Below are positions 24,659-32,409 of a DNA stretch of 37,778 bases, in pieces. The position numbers and the translations under genes were made by a program. Each line of letters begins with the position of its first letter. The stretch's first letter is position 1. Under the pieces are notes generated by a model that saw only the letters and a list, made by a program, of their open reading frames with translations, had not been told where the DNA came from and did not search any database. Source of the DNA: Anaerolineaceae bacterium UBA5838. GTDB lineage: Bacteria; Chloroflexota; Anaerolineae; Anaerolineales; Anaerolineaceae. The DNA lies in assembly GCA_002432795.1 (NCBI GenBank), contig DJGU01000036.1, forward strand, positions 1,553 to 39,330. Direction: 5' to 3'.

Positions 24659-26014
24659 TTATCTGCGACGAGTGGCTACTTCCATTTTGTAAGTAATAAT
24701 CTCTAGCAGAAGATCTTGCACACGATGCCAAGCATCTAGATTCAAGCTTTCAGACTCTTTGTGTTCATCTGAGTAACCAACTGATAGATTGACACTAGGA
24801 ATGCCAAGTTGTGACCAAACAATCAGGTCCGACCTGCCACCTTCTACAGCCTTGTAGTGAAAACCTTCATTGTGCCAAAGCTGCTTGGAAAGGTATGAAA
24901 TGAATCCTGCTTCAGTCTCTTGACAGTATTCAATGTCATTGGTGCGAACTACAATGTCAGTCTCCCCTCTGCGGTCCAGAGAAACTGCAAAAGTTACACC
25001 CTCAAAGAATGATTCATCGATCTGTTCCGCGCCTCTCATGCCCACTTCCTCAAGAACCGTAAAAGCGACTTTTAAATTGCAGGCAATTCTATACTGATTT
25101 AACATATCAAGTGTGTTAATAATCGCAGCAATACCGGCTCTGTCGTCTGCTCCTAAAATTCCCCCTTCTCTCCGCAGAATGTTTTCCACCCTTAGCATTT
25201 CCTTTCCTTCACCAGAGGAATCTTTAACATCCATATGTGCTGAAAGTAACAGGGTAGGCGCATCACCACGTCCTCCAGGAATAGTTAATGTACCTAAAAC
25301 GTTTCCAGCTTCATCCATCCAAAGCGTATCTAAGCGGTTTTTCAAAATTGTCATAAGATGTTCTCCAACCTCCTGCTCATTTCCGCTCACACCAGGGATG
25401 TCCAGAAACCCGATCAGGCGACGTTCCCGCTTTTCGAGCAACGGTTTGCGATAATGATAGGCATCAGGAATTCCGTTGAGCCACAATCCAAGATCCAGGA
25501 TCCCATCAGTTCCTTCGTTGATAAACAAGCGTTTATAAGGGTCAAGTTCACAACAGTACCCCCCGGATTTGAGCATTGTTTCTGCGATGAAAGCCCCACG
25601 CCAGGTTAAAAACTTGACATAAGCCCCTCTATAACGAGTGGGTCCGGCTTGTTGGTGGCGATTGTGAAAGCCCTTACAGCTTTCCACAGTTTCTATATTT
25701 AAGCGTTTCAATTGCATTACAACCGCATTGAGTGGAAATTCAATATCACGCGCGTGGACGTTTGAGCCACTTTCCATCCCACCCACTAGTTCAGAGACGC
25801 CCTTAAACCATACGCTTGCCGTTGGAGGAGTAGAACTAAACGCATAAAAGCCCCTGTCTTTTTTAAACTCAGCCTTGGTTCTCTCTAACAGCGAATCCAA
25901 AAAGTCGGTATCATCACTGTTATGTAGAAACAGCGTAGTGCCCCCCATGTAGTCTTTGTGAGGCATAAAGCCGGTTAAGACTAATAAATCATACCAATCG
26001 TAGTGTGTTTTCAT
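24659..26014 (-). CDS. M20/M28-like metallopeptidase with extra N-terminal domain
   Basis: A 451-residue protein. From about residue 205 it is a di-zinc aminopeptidase-like domain: LIGFLDIPGVSGNEQEV, LLLSAHMDV (first His and Asp, about 258-262), GILGADDRAG (bridging Asp), TVLEEVG (Glu pair, about 324), SLDRRG (Asp) and YSDEHKESE (last His, about 413). All expected ligands are present, so it should be active. Residues 1-200 are not part of the peptidase fold (DIEFPLNAVVMQLKRLNIETVESCKGFHNRH) and I do not recognise them. GGAGAA precedes the ATG. It is in the A+T-rich island, after the TPR-like gene in the same direction, with its own terminator. Substrate unknown. Confidence 0.85.
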   Translation of the reverse strand: MKTHYDWYDLLVLTGFMPHKDYMGGTTLFLHNSDDTDFLDSLLERTKAEFKKDRGFYAFSSTPPTASVWFKGVSELVGGMESGSNVHARDIEFPLNAVVMQLKRLNIETVESCKGFHNRHQQAGPTRYRGAYVKFLTWRGAFIAETMLKSGGYCCELDPYKRLFINEGTDGILDLGLWLNGIPDAYHYRKPLLEKRERRLIGFLDIPGVSGNEQEVGEHLMTILKNRLDTLWMDEAGNVLGTLTIPGGRGDAPTLLLSAHMDVKDSSGEGKEMLRVENILRREGGILGADDRAGIAAIINTLDMLNQYRIACNLKVAFTVLEEVGMRGAEQIDESFFEGVTFAVSLDRRGETDIVVRTNDIEYCQETEAGFISYLSKQLWHNEGFHYKAVEGGRSDLIVWSQLGIPSVNLSVGYSDEHKESESLNLDAWHRVQDLLLEIITYKMEVATRRR

Positions 26015-26018
26015 TTCT

Positions 26019-26095
26019 CAATTCTCCTTCAGTTTTGTATTTTCGCTTGAGTATAGAATACGGCGATGACACCCTGTCACCAACTTGGGAGAATT
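26019..26095 (-). promoter_or_regulatory. Peptidase leader with inverted repeat covering the ribosome site
   Basis: CAATTCTCC (26019-26027) and GGAGAATTG (26087-26095) on the plus strand are perfect complements. On the minus strand the first is the ribosome-binding segment GGAGAATTG of the peptidase gene, so a read-through message could fold to hide it. Between them are a TGACA/TGTCA palindrome (26066-26078) and a possible -10 TATACT (26049-26054). A message starting at that box would lack the upstream arm. Confidence 0.4.
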
Positions 26096-26109
26096 GAATT
26101 TCCGTGTTT

Positions 26110-27114
26110 CTAATCGAGCAAAGATTTAAAATAATGAACGGTTAAATCACATCTGGCCAAGAGATTTCCCCCATCTGCCCGAGAATAATTAATCTCCACC
26201 CACTTTTCAACTCCGATTTCCTTCAAATCCTCGTTAACCCTACGTACATTCTGGGTTATCGTATTCCGCTTAACTGAACTTGGTTCCCAATCTTCTAACC
26301 CCATTGCTTTTAGCAAGTAATTTAACTTACCACTACCTGGTGTATCGTATGCGTACGATTTTTGATTATCTAGAAATTTCAGTAGGGGAATCTGATTATA
26401 TCTATCGACAACAAGTGCCTTAGGGTCTTTCTTGAATTCTCTAATACGGTCGTCATACTCAAAGCTGTCAATGGTCTTAGTTGTTATCGATCTTTCAACC
26501 TTAGTCGAATATACCACGTGACTATAAATCGTCTCTCTGAGCAAGTTTTGTAATGTAGCAATTTGCTCCGGCTCGAAAGTAAACTCATAGTAAAATTCGA
26601 AATGAGCAGATAATTTTTGCAGCAAAGCTATTGACTGCCCGCGGGCATTCTCAATTTGCGCGGGACTCAATTTTAAATCTTCCTGGAAATCAGTTTGTTT
26701 ACTTGCGAGTTCAAGAGCTTTTGAGAAATATCCAATAGCCTCTCCAAATTTCTCCCGGCTCTTCATTAAATGACCTAAGCGATAACATGCTTTTGGATTC
26801 TCTGGGATGAACCGTAGAGCTCGTGTAAACAAACTGCTCGCGTCCTGGCGCAGCGTCTTGCTTTTCGGAGAGCCTCTCTTAATTTCCCAACCGCTCTCCA
26901 TTAATGCACTAACAAGTGGTCCCTTGTAAGGGTTGGGGGTATTTCTGTCTGTTTTTAGCCGGCAATAAACTCGGTTCGCTGTTTCAAGTAATGCTAACTC
27001 CCTCCTTGGAGTGGGTTCGTCCCCAAGTTTCTCAAGCTCTTGCTCATACCACGCTTTGAGTTCATCATCATTAGAAATTTCATCTGGAATCTTAAACTGT
27101 CTGTTCGTTGTCAT
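26110..27114 (-). CDS. TPR-like protein of unknown function
   Basis: A 334-residue, charged protein (MTTNRQFKIPDEISNDDELKAWYEQELEKL). The middle part (LFTRALRFIPENPKACYRLGHLMKSREKFGEAIGYFSKALELA) reads as two TPR-type helical repeats. The C-terminal end (KRNTITQNVRRVNEDLKEIGVEKWVEIN, then CDLTVHYFKSLL) may be a small helix-turn-helix or wing-like module. No enzyme motif is visible. A TATAAT ends six bases before the ATG at 27112-27114, so a nearly leaderless transcript is possible. A start 50 codons earlier is open but non-conserved in character. It lies between the peptidase and the vestigial regulator copy, in the same direction. Confidence 0.65.
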   Translation of the reverse strand: MTTNRQFKIPDEISNDDELKAWYEQELEKLGDEPTPRRELALLETANRVYCRLKTDRNTPNPYKGPLVSALMESGWEIKRGSPKSKTLRQDASSLFTRALRFIPENPKACYRLGHLMKSREKFGEAIGYFSKALELASKQTDFQEDLKLSPAQIENARGQSIALLQKLSAHFEFYYEFTFEPEQIATLQNLLRETIYSHVVYSTKVERSITTKTIDSFEYDDRIREFKKDPKALVVDRYNQIPLLKFLDNQKSYAYDTPGSGKLNYLLKAMGLEDWEPSSVKRNTITQNVRRVNEDLKEIGVEKWVEINYSRADGGNLLARCDLTVHYFKSLLD

Positions 27115-27295
27115 ATCTAGATTATATTGTTTTTTGGAGAATTGGTTTGGATTTTTATGGATAGATAAATGATTTACCATCAGATTGAGTAGGAGCTGTG
27201 TGTGAGAAATCCTGTATGAGGAAATCGCGCAAAGCAGGAGTAACGTCCCTACTCTGGCGGTCACCCATGGCCTACAAGCCGGTCAGATATTCGTA

Positions 27296-27373
27296 TTAAC
27301 CTTTGATATTATTCAGGAGGGCGAAGACTCGGGCATGTATGTGTTTTTCTTGTTTAGTCAGTTGTGTTTCCAT
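27296..27373 (-). pseudogene. Truncated copy of the EPS regulator's start (25-residue stub)
   Basis: From the ATG at 27371-27373 the minus strand encodes METQLTKQEKHIHARVF and stops after 25 residues (TAA at 27296-27298). This clearly matches the start of the EPS regulator at 24452 (MDTQLTEQENTRALEM), after which similarity fades. The DNA upstream of the ATG is nearly identical in the two places. It is best read as a decayed paralogue, but the stub could still be translated as a leader peptide before the TPR-like gene. Confidence 0.8.
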
Positions 27374-27417
27374 ATAATTCAGTAATTGAATTATAAACGC
27401 ATTGGTGCGATTGTCAA
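27373..27417 (-). promoter_or_regulatory. Second copy of the EPS promoter and operator
   Basis: Minus-strand TTGACA (plus 27412-27417), a 16-base spacer and TATAAT (plus 27390-27395), with the same inverted repeat TATAATTCA (27373-27381) and TGAATTATA (27387-27395). Over the 38 bases comparable with 24449-24486 only one position differs, in the palindrome's spacer. All functional elements are intact although the gene behind it is a stub. It faces the TPR-like and peptidase genes, so these may be controlled by the same regulator. Confidence 0.8.
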
Positions 27418-27490
27418 ATAGCGTAGATATTTGCCGTTTTTTCAATTTTTCCTTAATCTTGCTTCCCTACCGTGATAAGATAAAAGCACC

Positions 27491-30400
27491 ATGAACGATA
27501 AAGAAAGAACTGCAATCATTCGTAGGTACCTGGGGGAAGTCGCTGCCAAGTTTAAAACAAATCAAGCCCAGGAACACGCTTATCGACCAGCCTTCGAAAG
27601 GCTCATGGAAAGTTTCCCGGATACACGTGCCATTAATGAGCCCAAACGCTCTGAGCATGGCGCTCCCGATTTCGTCTTCCAAAAAATTTCCAGTCCCCGA
27701 ATACTCAAAGGCTATGCTGAAGCTAAAGACCTCAATGGCGATCTGGACAAAGAAGAAAAGACCAACCAAATGCAGCGTTATCGAGGCTATTCGAACCTTA
27801 TCCTGACCAATTACCTTGAATTTCGTTTCTTCCGCAATGGTGAAAAGTACCGAACCATCAGCCTTGGCAAGTTAAAGGACGGCAAATTGCAAACCACCCC
27901 AGAAGAGGGCGATAACCTGATGCGTGAATTGGAAGCCTTTCTCGCCCAAACCCCCGAAGCCATCACCAACGGTCTGAGACTTGCCCAGATCATGGGTGGG
28001 CGTGCCCGCCGTTTGCGCGACAACATCATTGAATACCTCAAGAATGACACCGACAAGAACAAGGAGTTGCTGCGAATCTACCAGATGATGAAGGAGTTGC
28101 TCGTTCATGACCTGGAACCTGACAAATTCGCGGATATGTATGCCCAGACACTCGTCTATGGCTTGTTCGTAGCCCGCTACAATGACTCAACAACTCAAAC
28201 TTTCTCCCGCAGTGAAGCCCGCGATCTCGTCCCTAAAAGTAATCCCTTCCTCTTGCAGTTCTTCGATCACATTGTCGGTCCAAATTTCGATACCCGTCTG
28301 GCATATATTGTTGACGAACTCTGTGAGATTTTTAGGGTTAGCAATGTGCAGGAAATTGTCCATAAACACCTGCGCGTCCAGGAAGAATCTGTTGACGAAC
28401 GTGACCCCATCATTCACTTTTACGAAGACTTCCTTCAAGCCTATGATCCCAATGAACGCAAGAAGATGGGTGCCTACTACACCCCTGTTCCGGTCGTCCG
28501 CTACATCATCCGCCAGGTTGACCGAATCCTGAAAGAAGATTTCGGCATCGCCAAAGGCATTGCCAGCGACGAAATGACGACCATGACCCGGACAGTTCAA
28601 CCGTACCGCAGACCTGGAGATAGAAAAGACCGCACCACAGAAGAGATCTCTGTTCCCCGTGTGCAGATCCTGGACCCTGCTGTCGGCACTGCCACCTTCC
28701 TGAACGAAACCATCAAGTATATCTACCAGGGCTTCAAAGGGCAGGAAGGTCGCTGGGAGTCTTATGTCAATCAAAACCTGCTCAAACGGCTCTATGGCTT
28801 TGAGTTGATGATGGCGCCTTATACCATTGCCCACATGAAACTGGGGATGACCCTTAAGGAAACAGGTGTTGAAGAACTCACCGACCGTCTCGGTGTCTAT
28901 CTAACTAATACCCTTGAAGAGGGGATACCGCTACAGCAAACCTTGTTCAGTTTCGGTTTAGCGGAAGCAGTCAGCGAGGAGAGTCGTCTCGCCGCGCAAG
29001 TGAAAAGCCAGCGACCGGTAATGGTTGTCATGGGTAATCCGCCATATTCTATAAGCAGTACGAATAAAAGTAAATGGATACTTGACCTTATAGCTGATTA
29101 CAAGGTCGGTTTAAATGAACGGAAAATCAATCTTGACGACGATTACATCAAATTCATTCGTTTTGCGGAATACATGATCGAAAAGAATGGCGGCGGTATT
29201 GTCGCCATGATTACCAATAACAGCTACATTGACGGTATCACTCACCGTCAGATGCGCAAACACTTGCTAGAAACTTTTGACAATATTTACATTCTGGATT
29301 TACATGGGAGTGCAATGAAAAGGGAAATTGCACCAGATGGAAGCAAAGATGAAAATGTGTTTGATATTATGCAAGGCGTTTCAATTTTGCTGATGATTAG
29401 GAGTCGAGTTAAAGACGTCACAATAGGTTCGGTTTCTCATGCTGAACTTTTTGGTTTACGAAAAGATAAATTTGAGCAACTATGCTGTCATGCCCTCGAA
29501 TTTACCGAACTAACACCTATACCACCATACTACTTTTTTGTCCCAAAAGATCTGACGCTTGCTGATGATTATGAATGTGGTATCAAAGTAAATGATCTAT
29601 TCATTTCAGTTAACTCAGGTATTGTCACAGATAGAGACAAGCTTTTTCTAGATTTTGATCCCCATGTCCTTGCAAAACGTATCCAGAAACTGTTATCAGG
29701 AAATCTTGACACTGATTTTATTTCTGAATTTAGAGTAAAGGATTCTAGTAGTTACAAAATAACTGATGTTATCAAATCAATCCAATTTGATGTTGATAAT
29801 ATTGAAATCGAACAATATCGGCCTTTCGATTATAGGCCTGTTTATTATGATAGAGCCATCATTTCTCGACCTGGACACCTTGTCATGGCCCATCGAAACG
29901 TAAACAATCCGATGTTGGTAATTACAAGACAATTAAGCACCTTCGATTTTCAGCATGTCCTTGTTAGTACCTCAATTATCGACAAATGTACGCTTTCTTC
30001 ACAAACTAAAGAAACAGCGTATGCTTTACCACTGTACCTCTATCATGAAGATGGGTCACGAACACTTAACATGAAAAATACTGCCCATAACAGGTTGCTT
30101 GAAAGACTTGAGGAAGATGCAACACCTGAACAGCTGTTAGATTATATTTATTCTATCCTTTATAGCCCTTCTTACCGCGCAAAGTATAAAGAGTTTCTGA
30201 AAATCGACTTCCCCCGTATTCCCATTCCTACGCAAGAGGAATTTGACCGACTTGTCCCTCTGGGGACACAGTTGCGAAAGTTGCACTTGATGAAATCACC
30301 GGTTATGGATGAGTATGAAACCACATTCCCAGTGCCTGGTAATTGTCTGGTTGAAAGAATTAGCTATACCAATGGCAAGGTTTGGATCAACAAAACGCAA

Positions 30401-30577
30401 TACTTCGGCAACGTACCCGAACTTGCCTGGAACTTCTACATCGGCGGCTATCAGCCCGCCCAAAAATGGCTCAAAGACCGCAAAGGTCGCCAACTTAGCG
30501 ATCAAGACCTGGTCCACTACCAGCGCATCATCAAAATCCTGCTCGAAACCGATCGGTTGATGAAGGAGATAGGTTAG
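27491..30577 (+). CDS. Type ISP-like restriction-modification enzyme without helicase
   Basis: A 1028-residue single-chain protein. The N-terminal nuclease-like region has Asp60 (GAPDF) and Glu77-x-Lys79 (GYAEAKD), a PD-(D/E)XK core. A helical linker is followed by an N6-adenine methyltransferase with YYTPVPVVRYIIRQVD, motif I DPAVGTATF at about 395 and catalytic NPPY at about 516. The C-terminal third (YRPFDYRPVYYDR, YALPLYLYHEDG, LAWNFYIGGYQPAQKWLKDRKG) resembles the target-recognition domain of Type ISP enzymes such as LlaGI. Those have about 1570 residues with an SF2 helicase between nuclease and methylase; no helicase motif is seen here. It should methylate and cut its own site. Codon use is A+T-rich, suggesting transfer. 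Confidence 0.88.
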   Translation: MNDKERTAIIRRYLGEVAAKFKTNQAQEHAYRPAFERLMESFPDTRAINEPKRSEHGAPDFVFQKISSPRILKGYAEAKDLNGDLDKEEKTNQMQRYRGYSNLILTNYLEFRFFRNGEKYRTISLGKLKDGKLQTTPEEGDNLMRELEAFLAQTPEAITNGLRLAQIMGGRARRLRDNIIEYLKNDTDKNKELLRIYQMMKELLVHDLEPDKFADMYAQTLVYGLFVARYNDSTTQTFSRSEARDLVPKSNPFLLQFFDHIVGPNFDTRLAYIVDELCEIFRVSNVQEIVHKHLRVQEESVDERDPIIHFYEDFLQAYDPNERKKMGAYYTPVPVVRYIIRQVDRILKEDFGIAKGIASDEMTTMTRTVQPYRRPGDRKDRTTEEISVPRVQILDPAVGTATFLNETIKYIYQGFKGQEGRWESYVNQNLLKRLYGFELMMAPYTIAHMKLGMTLKETGVEELTDRLGVYLTNTLEEGIPLQQTLFSFGLAEAVSEESRLAAQVKSQRPVMVVMGNPPYSISSTNKSKWILDLIADYKVGLNERKINLDDDYIKFIRFAEYMIEKNGGGIVAMITNNSYIDGITHRQMRKHLLETFDNIYILDLHGSAMKREIAPDGSKDENVFDIMQGVSILLMIRSRVKDVTIGSVSHAELFGLRKDKFEQLCCHALEFTELTPIPPYYFFVPKDLTLADDYECGIKVNDLFISVNSGIVTDRDKLFLDFDPHVLAKRIQKLLSGNLDTDFISEFRVKDSSSYKITDVIKSIQFDVDNIEIEQYRPFDYRPVYYDRAIISRPGHLVMAHRNVNNPMLVITRQLSTFDFQHVLVSTSIIDKCTLSSQTKETAYALPLYLYHEDGSRTLNMKNTAHNRLLERLEEDATPEQLLDYIYSILYSPSYRAKYKEFLKIDFPRIPIPTQEEFDRLVPLGTQLRKLHLMKSPVMDEYETTFPVPGNCLVERISYTNGKVWINKTQYFGNVPELAWNFYIGGYQPAQKWLKDRKGRQLSDQDLVHYQRIIKILLETDRLMKEIG

Positions 30578-30638
30578 CAATACAGCAATCCACTGGAGTC
30601 ACAAGGAGTTTAAATAAATCATCATCGGAGGGACCAGA

Positions 30639-31502
30639 ATGAAACATGTAAAACTTGAGACGATATCCATCAAAAATTCACCCGACATCAACGAAGCCTG
30701 GGTGCAAAAAGTGATCTTCGATGATCCGACGATCGTTGGTTTAGGAGAAGTTATCACCCGGGATATGGAAAGGCGACAACCGTATGCTGGTAGATTAGAC
30801 CTCCTCTTGCAGGATACAGAGACTGACAAACGTTATGAAGTTGAAATCCAGTTGGGTGCCACCGACGAGAACCATATCATCCGAACAATAGAATACTGGG
30901 ATCTTGAACGAAAGCGTTATCCGCAATATGAGCATTGCGCGGTTATCATCGCTGAGGATATCACCAGCAGATTTTTAAACATCATTTCGCTTTTTAATGG
31001 TTTCATCCCAATTATCGCAATCCAGATGACGGCAATAAGACAGCAAGATGGCATTGGCTTGTTTTTTACAACGGTTCTGAGTGAAGTAAGCCTTGGGCTG
31101 GTTGGCGAGGACGAAGAAGTAAATATTCCAGCAACGAGAGATTATTGGCTTAAGCGTGGTACCAAACAAACGGTAGAATTGACTGATAATTTATTTAAGA
31201 TAGTGCAGGACATAGCTCCGGGTTATAAACTTAAATACAATAAGTATTACATTGGTTTAGAAAAGGGCGGAGTCGTGAATAATTTCGTAAATTTCAAACC
31301 AAAAAAGCAATTTGTGAAAATCGAATCGCGAATGATTGAAACTAAGGAGTTAACTACTGAAATGGAAGACGCAGGATTGGATGTCGAATACATTCCAAAA
31401 TGGAATCTGTATAGTATCCGTTTGCGTGAAGATGATTTCGAAGAAAACAAAGAACTGTTAGAGAAATTCATTCGCACAGCATATGAATTGAATCAAGCAT
31501 AA
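30639..31502 (+). CDS. PD-(D/E)XK nuclease-like protein of unknown function
   Basis: A 287-residue protein. The N-terminal half has Asp54 (GRLDLLLQD), then YEVEIQLG (Glu67, Glu69, Gln71), then HIIRTIEYWDLERKRYPQYEHCAVIIAEDITSRFLNII, a secondary-structure order typical of PD-(D/E)XK nucleases. The Lys of the motif is replaced by Gln (EIQ), which occurs in some active families. The C-terminal part (YYIGLEKGGVVNNFVNFKPKKQFVKIESR) looks like a small DNA- or ligand-binding domain. It starts 62 bases after the restriction-modification gene with GGAGGG upstream, in the same direction, so it may be an accessory to that system. I cannot name a family with confidence. Confidence 0.7.
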   Translation: MKHVKLETISIKNSPDINEAWVQKVIFDDPTIVGLGEVITRDMERRQPYAGRLDLLLQDTETDKRYEVEIQLGATDENHIIRTIEYWDLERKRYPQYEHCAVIIAEDITSRFLNIISLFNGFIPIIAIQMTAIRQQDGIGLFFTTVLSEVSLGLVGEDEEVNIPATRDYWLKRGTKQTVELTDNLFKIVQDIAPGYKLKYNKYYIGLEKGGVVNNFVNFKPKKQFVKIESRMIETKELTTEMEDAGLDVEYIPKWNLYSIRLREDDFEENKELLEKFIRTAYELNQA

Positions 31503-31533
31503 ATTACTTTACTTGGTGTGGACGACAAGTGTG

Positions 31534-31561
31534 TAGGGTGGGTTCCGGTTCTGAACCCACC
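31534..31561. repeat. REP-like hairpin, relative of the 661-805 repeats
   Basis: GGTGGGTTC (31537-31545) pairs perfectly with GAACCCACC (31553-31561) around a seven-base loop. It is preceded by the same GTAGGG lead as the hairpins at 661 and 736, giving a shared GTAGGGYGG start. The rest of the gap to 31698 holds no gene; some of it (31629-31675) looks like other decayed dispersed repeats. Confidence 0.55.
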
Positions 31562-31698
31562 ATCAGGCGTAAAGCGGATAGGGTTCAACCTAACGTAAAG
31601 TGCGCCGAACCATTTTTTTAAACCTTAGGGCGCGAAACGAGTCGAGTTGCGGTCACGCAGCTCCCTTGCGATGACGTAATTTGTAGAGCAATTTGCAC

Positions 31699-31755
31699 TT
31701 GAAAAATTGAATTACATATAGGATAATAGACATAAAGTGTTGATTATCCTATATG
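31699..31755 (+). promoter_or_regulatory. abiE promoter with 13-bp inverted repeat over start codon
   Basis: TTGAAA (31699-31704), a 17-base spacer and GATAAT (31722-31727) form a good promoter. A perfect inverted repeat, CATATAGGATAAT at 31715-31727 and its complement at 31743-31755, 15 bases apart, covers the -10 box and ends on the AbiEi ATG. AbiEi-type antitoxins are known to bind inverted repeats in their own promoter, so this is the expected autoregulatory operator. Confidence 0.85.
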
Positions 31756-32409
31756 AAAACGAAAAACCTTGACTCACTTGACCGAATGCCATACTTCACC
31801 ATTGAAGCCGTAAAGCAGCTCCTGGAGGAAACCTCCCCGGACGATGGCAGTATTCGGACAACCATCTACCGCTGGGCAAAGGCGGGTCACATTATACGAT
31901 TAAAGAAAGGCGTTTACATGACACGCCGTTTCTTTGAAGCTCATCGGAGCGATGAAGAATTTGCTTCCATGGTGAGCGCGATTCTGATCCCACAATCCTA
32001 TTTATCGCTGGAATACATCCTTCAGCGCAATAACATTCTCACAGATATCACTTATCCTATAACCGCGGTGACGCTGAAGCAGACGCGCGTTTTTGAAAAC
32101 AAACTGGGCACATTTTCCTACCGAAATATCAAACCCGCTCTTTATCACGGCTTTACTTTCTCAGAATACTCCGGGATTCCAATTGCTCAAGCACCTTTAG
32201 CGAAAGCCCTTTTTGATTACCTGTATTTGCGCAAATTGCCGATATACAGTGCTAATGCAGGGGATAATCTCGCAGAGAAATTGCGCCTAAATCTGGATGA
32301 TCTCGCTGCTGAAGACCGATCGGCTTTTGCAGGTTTTGTTGAGCATAGCCAGAGCGAGAAGATGAAACGGGTTCTGAAAAATCTGAAGGAGACCGTATGG
32401 CAAGCTTAA
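31753..32409 (+). CDS. AbiEi-type antitoxin, transcriptional autorepressor
   Basis: A 218-residue protein. The N-terminal winged helix (YFTIEAVKQLLEE, RTTIYRWAKAGHIIRLKKGVYMTRRF) is the AbiEi DNA-binding domain. The C-terminal antitoxin domain has SYLSLEYILQRNNIL, ITAVTLKQTRVFENKLGTFSYRNIKP and IAQAPLAKALFDYLYL. In Type IV abortive-infection systems it neutralises AbiEii and represses the operon. It overlaps abiEii by 13 bases. The start is at the end of the palindrome, with no ribosome site upstream, so translation may depend on a short leader. Confidence 0.9.
   Translation: MKTKNLDSLDRMPYFTIEAVKQLLEETSPDDGSIRTTIYRWAKAGHIIRLKKGVYMTRRFFEAHRSDEEFASMVSAILIPQSYLSLEYILQRNNILTDITYPITAVTLKQTRVFENKLGTFSYRNIKPALYHGFTFSEYSGIPIAQAPLAKALFDYLYLRKLPIYSANAGDNLAEKLRLNLDDLAAEDRSAFAGFVEHSQSEKMKRVLKNLKETVWQA

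Larger units (their letters stand above)
27115..27490. other. Divergent intergenic region between TPR-like and restriction genes
   Basis: This gap holds the regulator stub and its promoter copy (27296-27417), a minus-strand TATAAT just before the TPR-like start, and on the plus side only a weak promoter for the restriction-modification gene (TTGCTT at about 27469, then GATAAG/ATAAAA). No clear ribosome site precedes the ATG at 27491. Confidence 0.5.
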
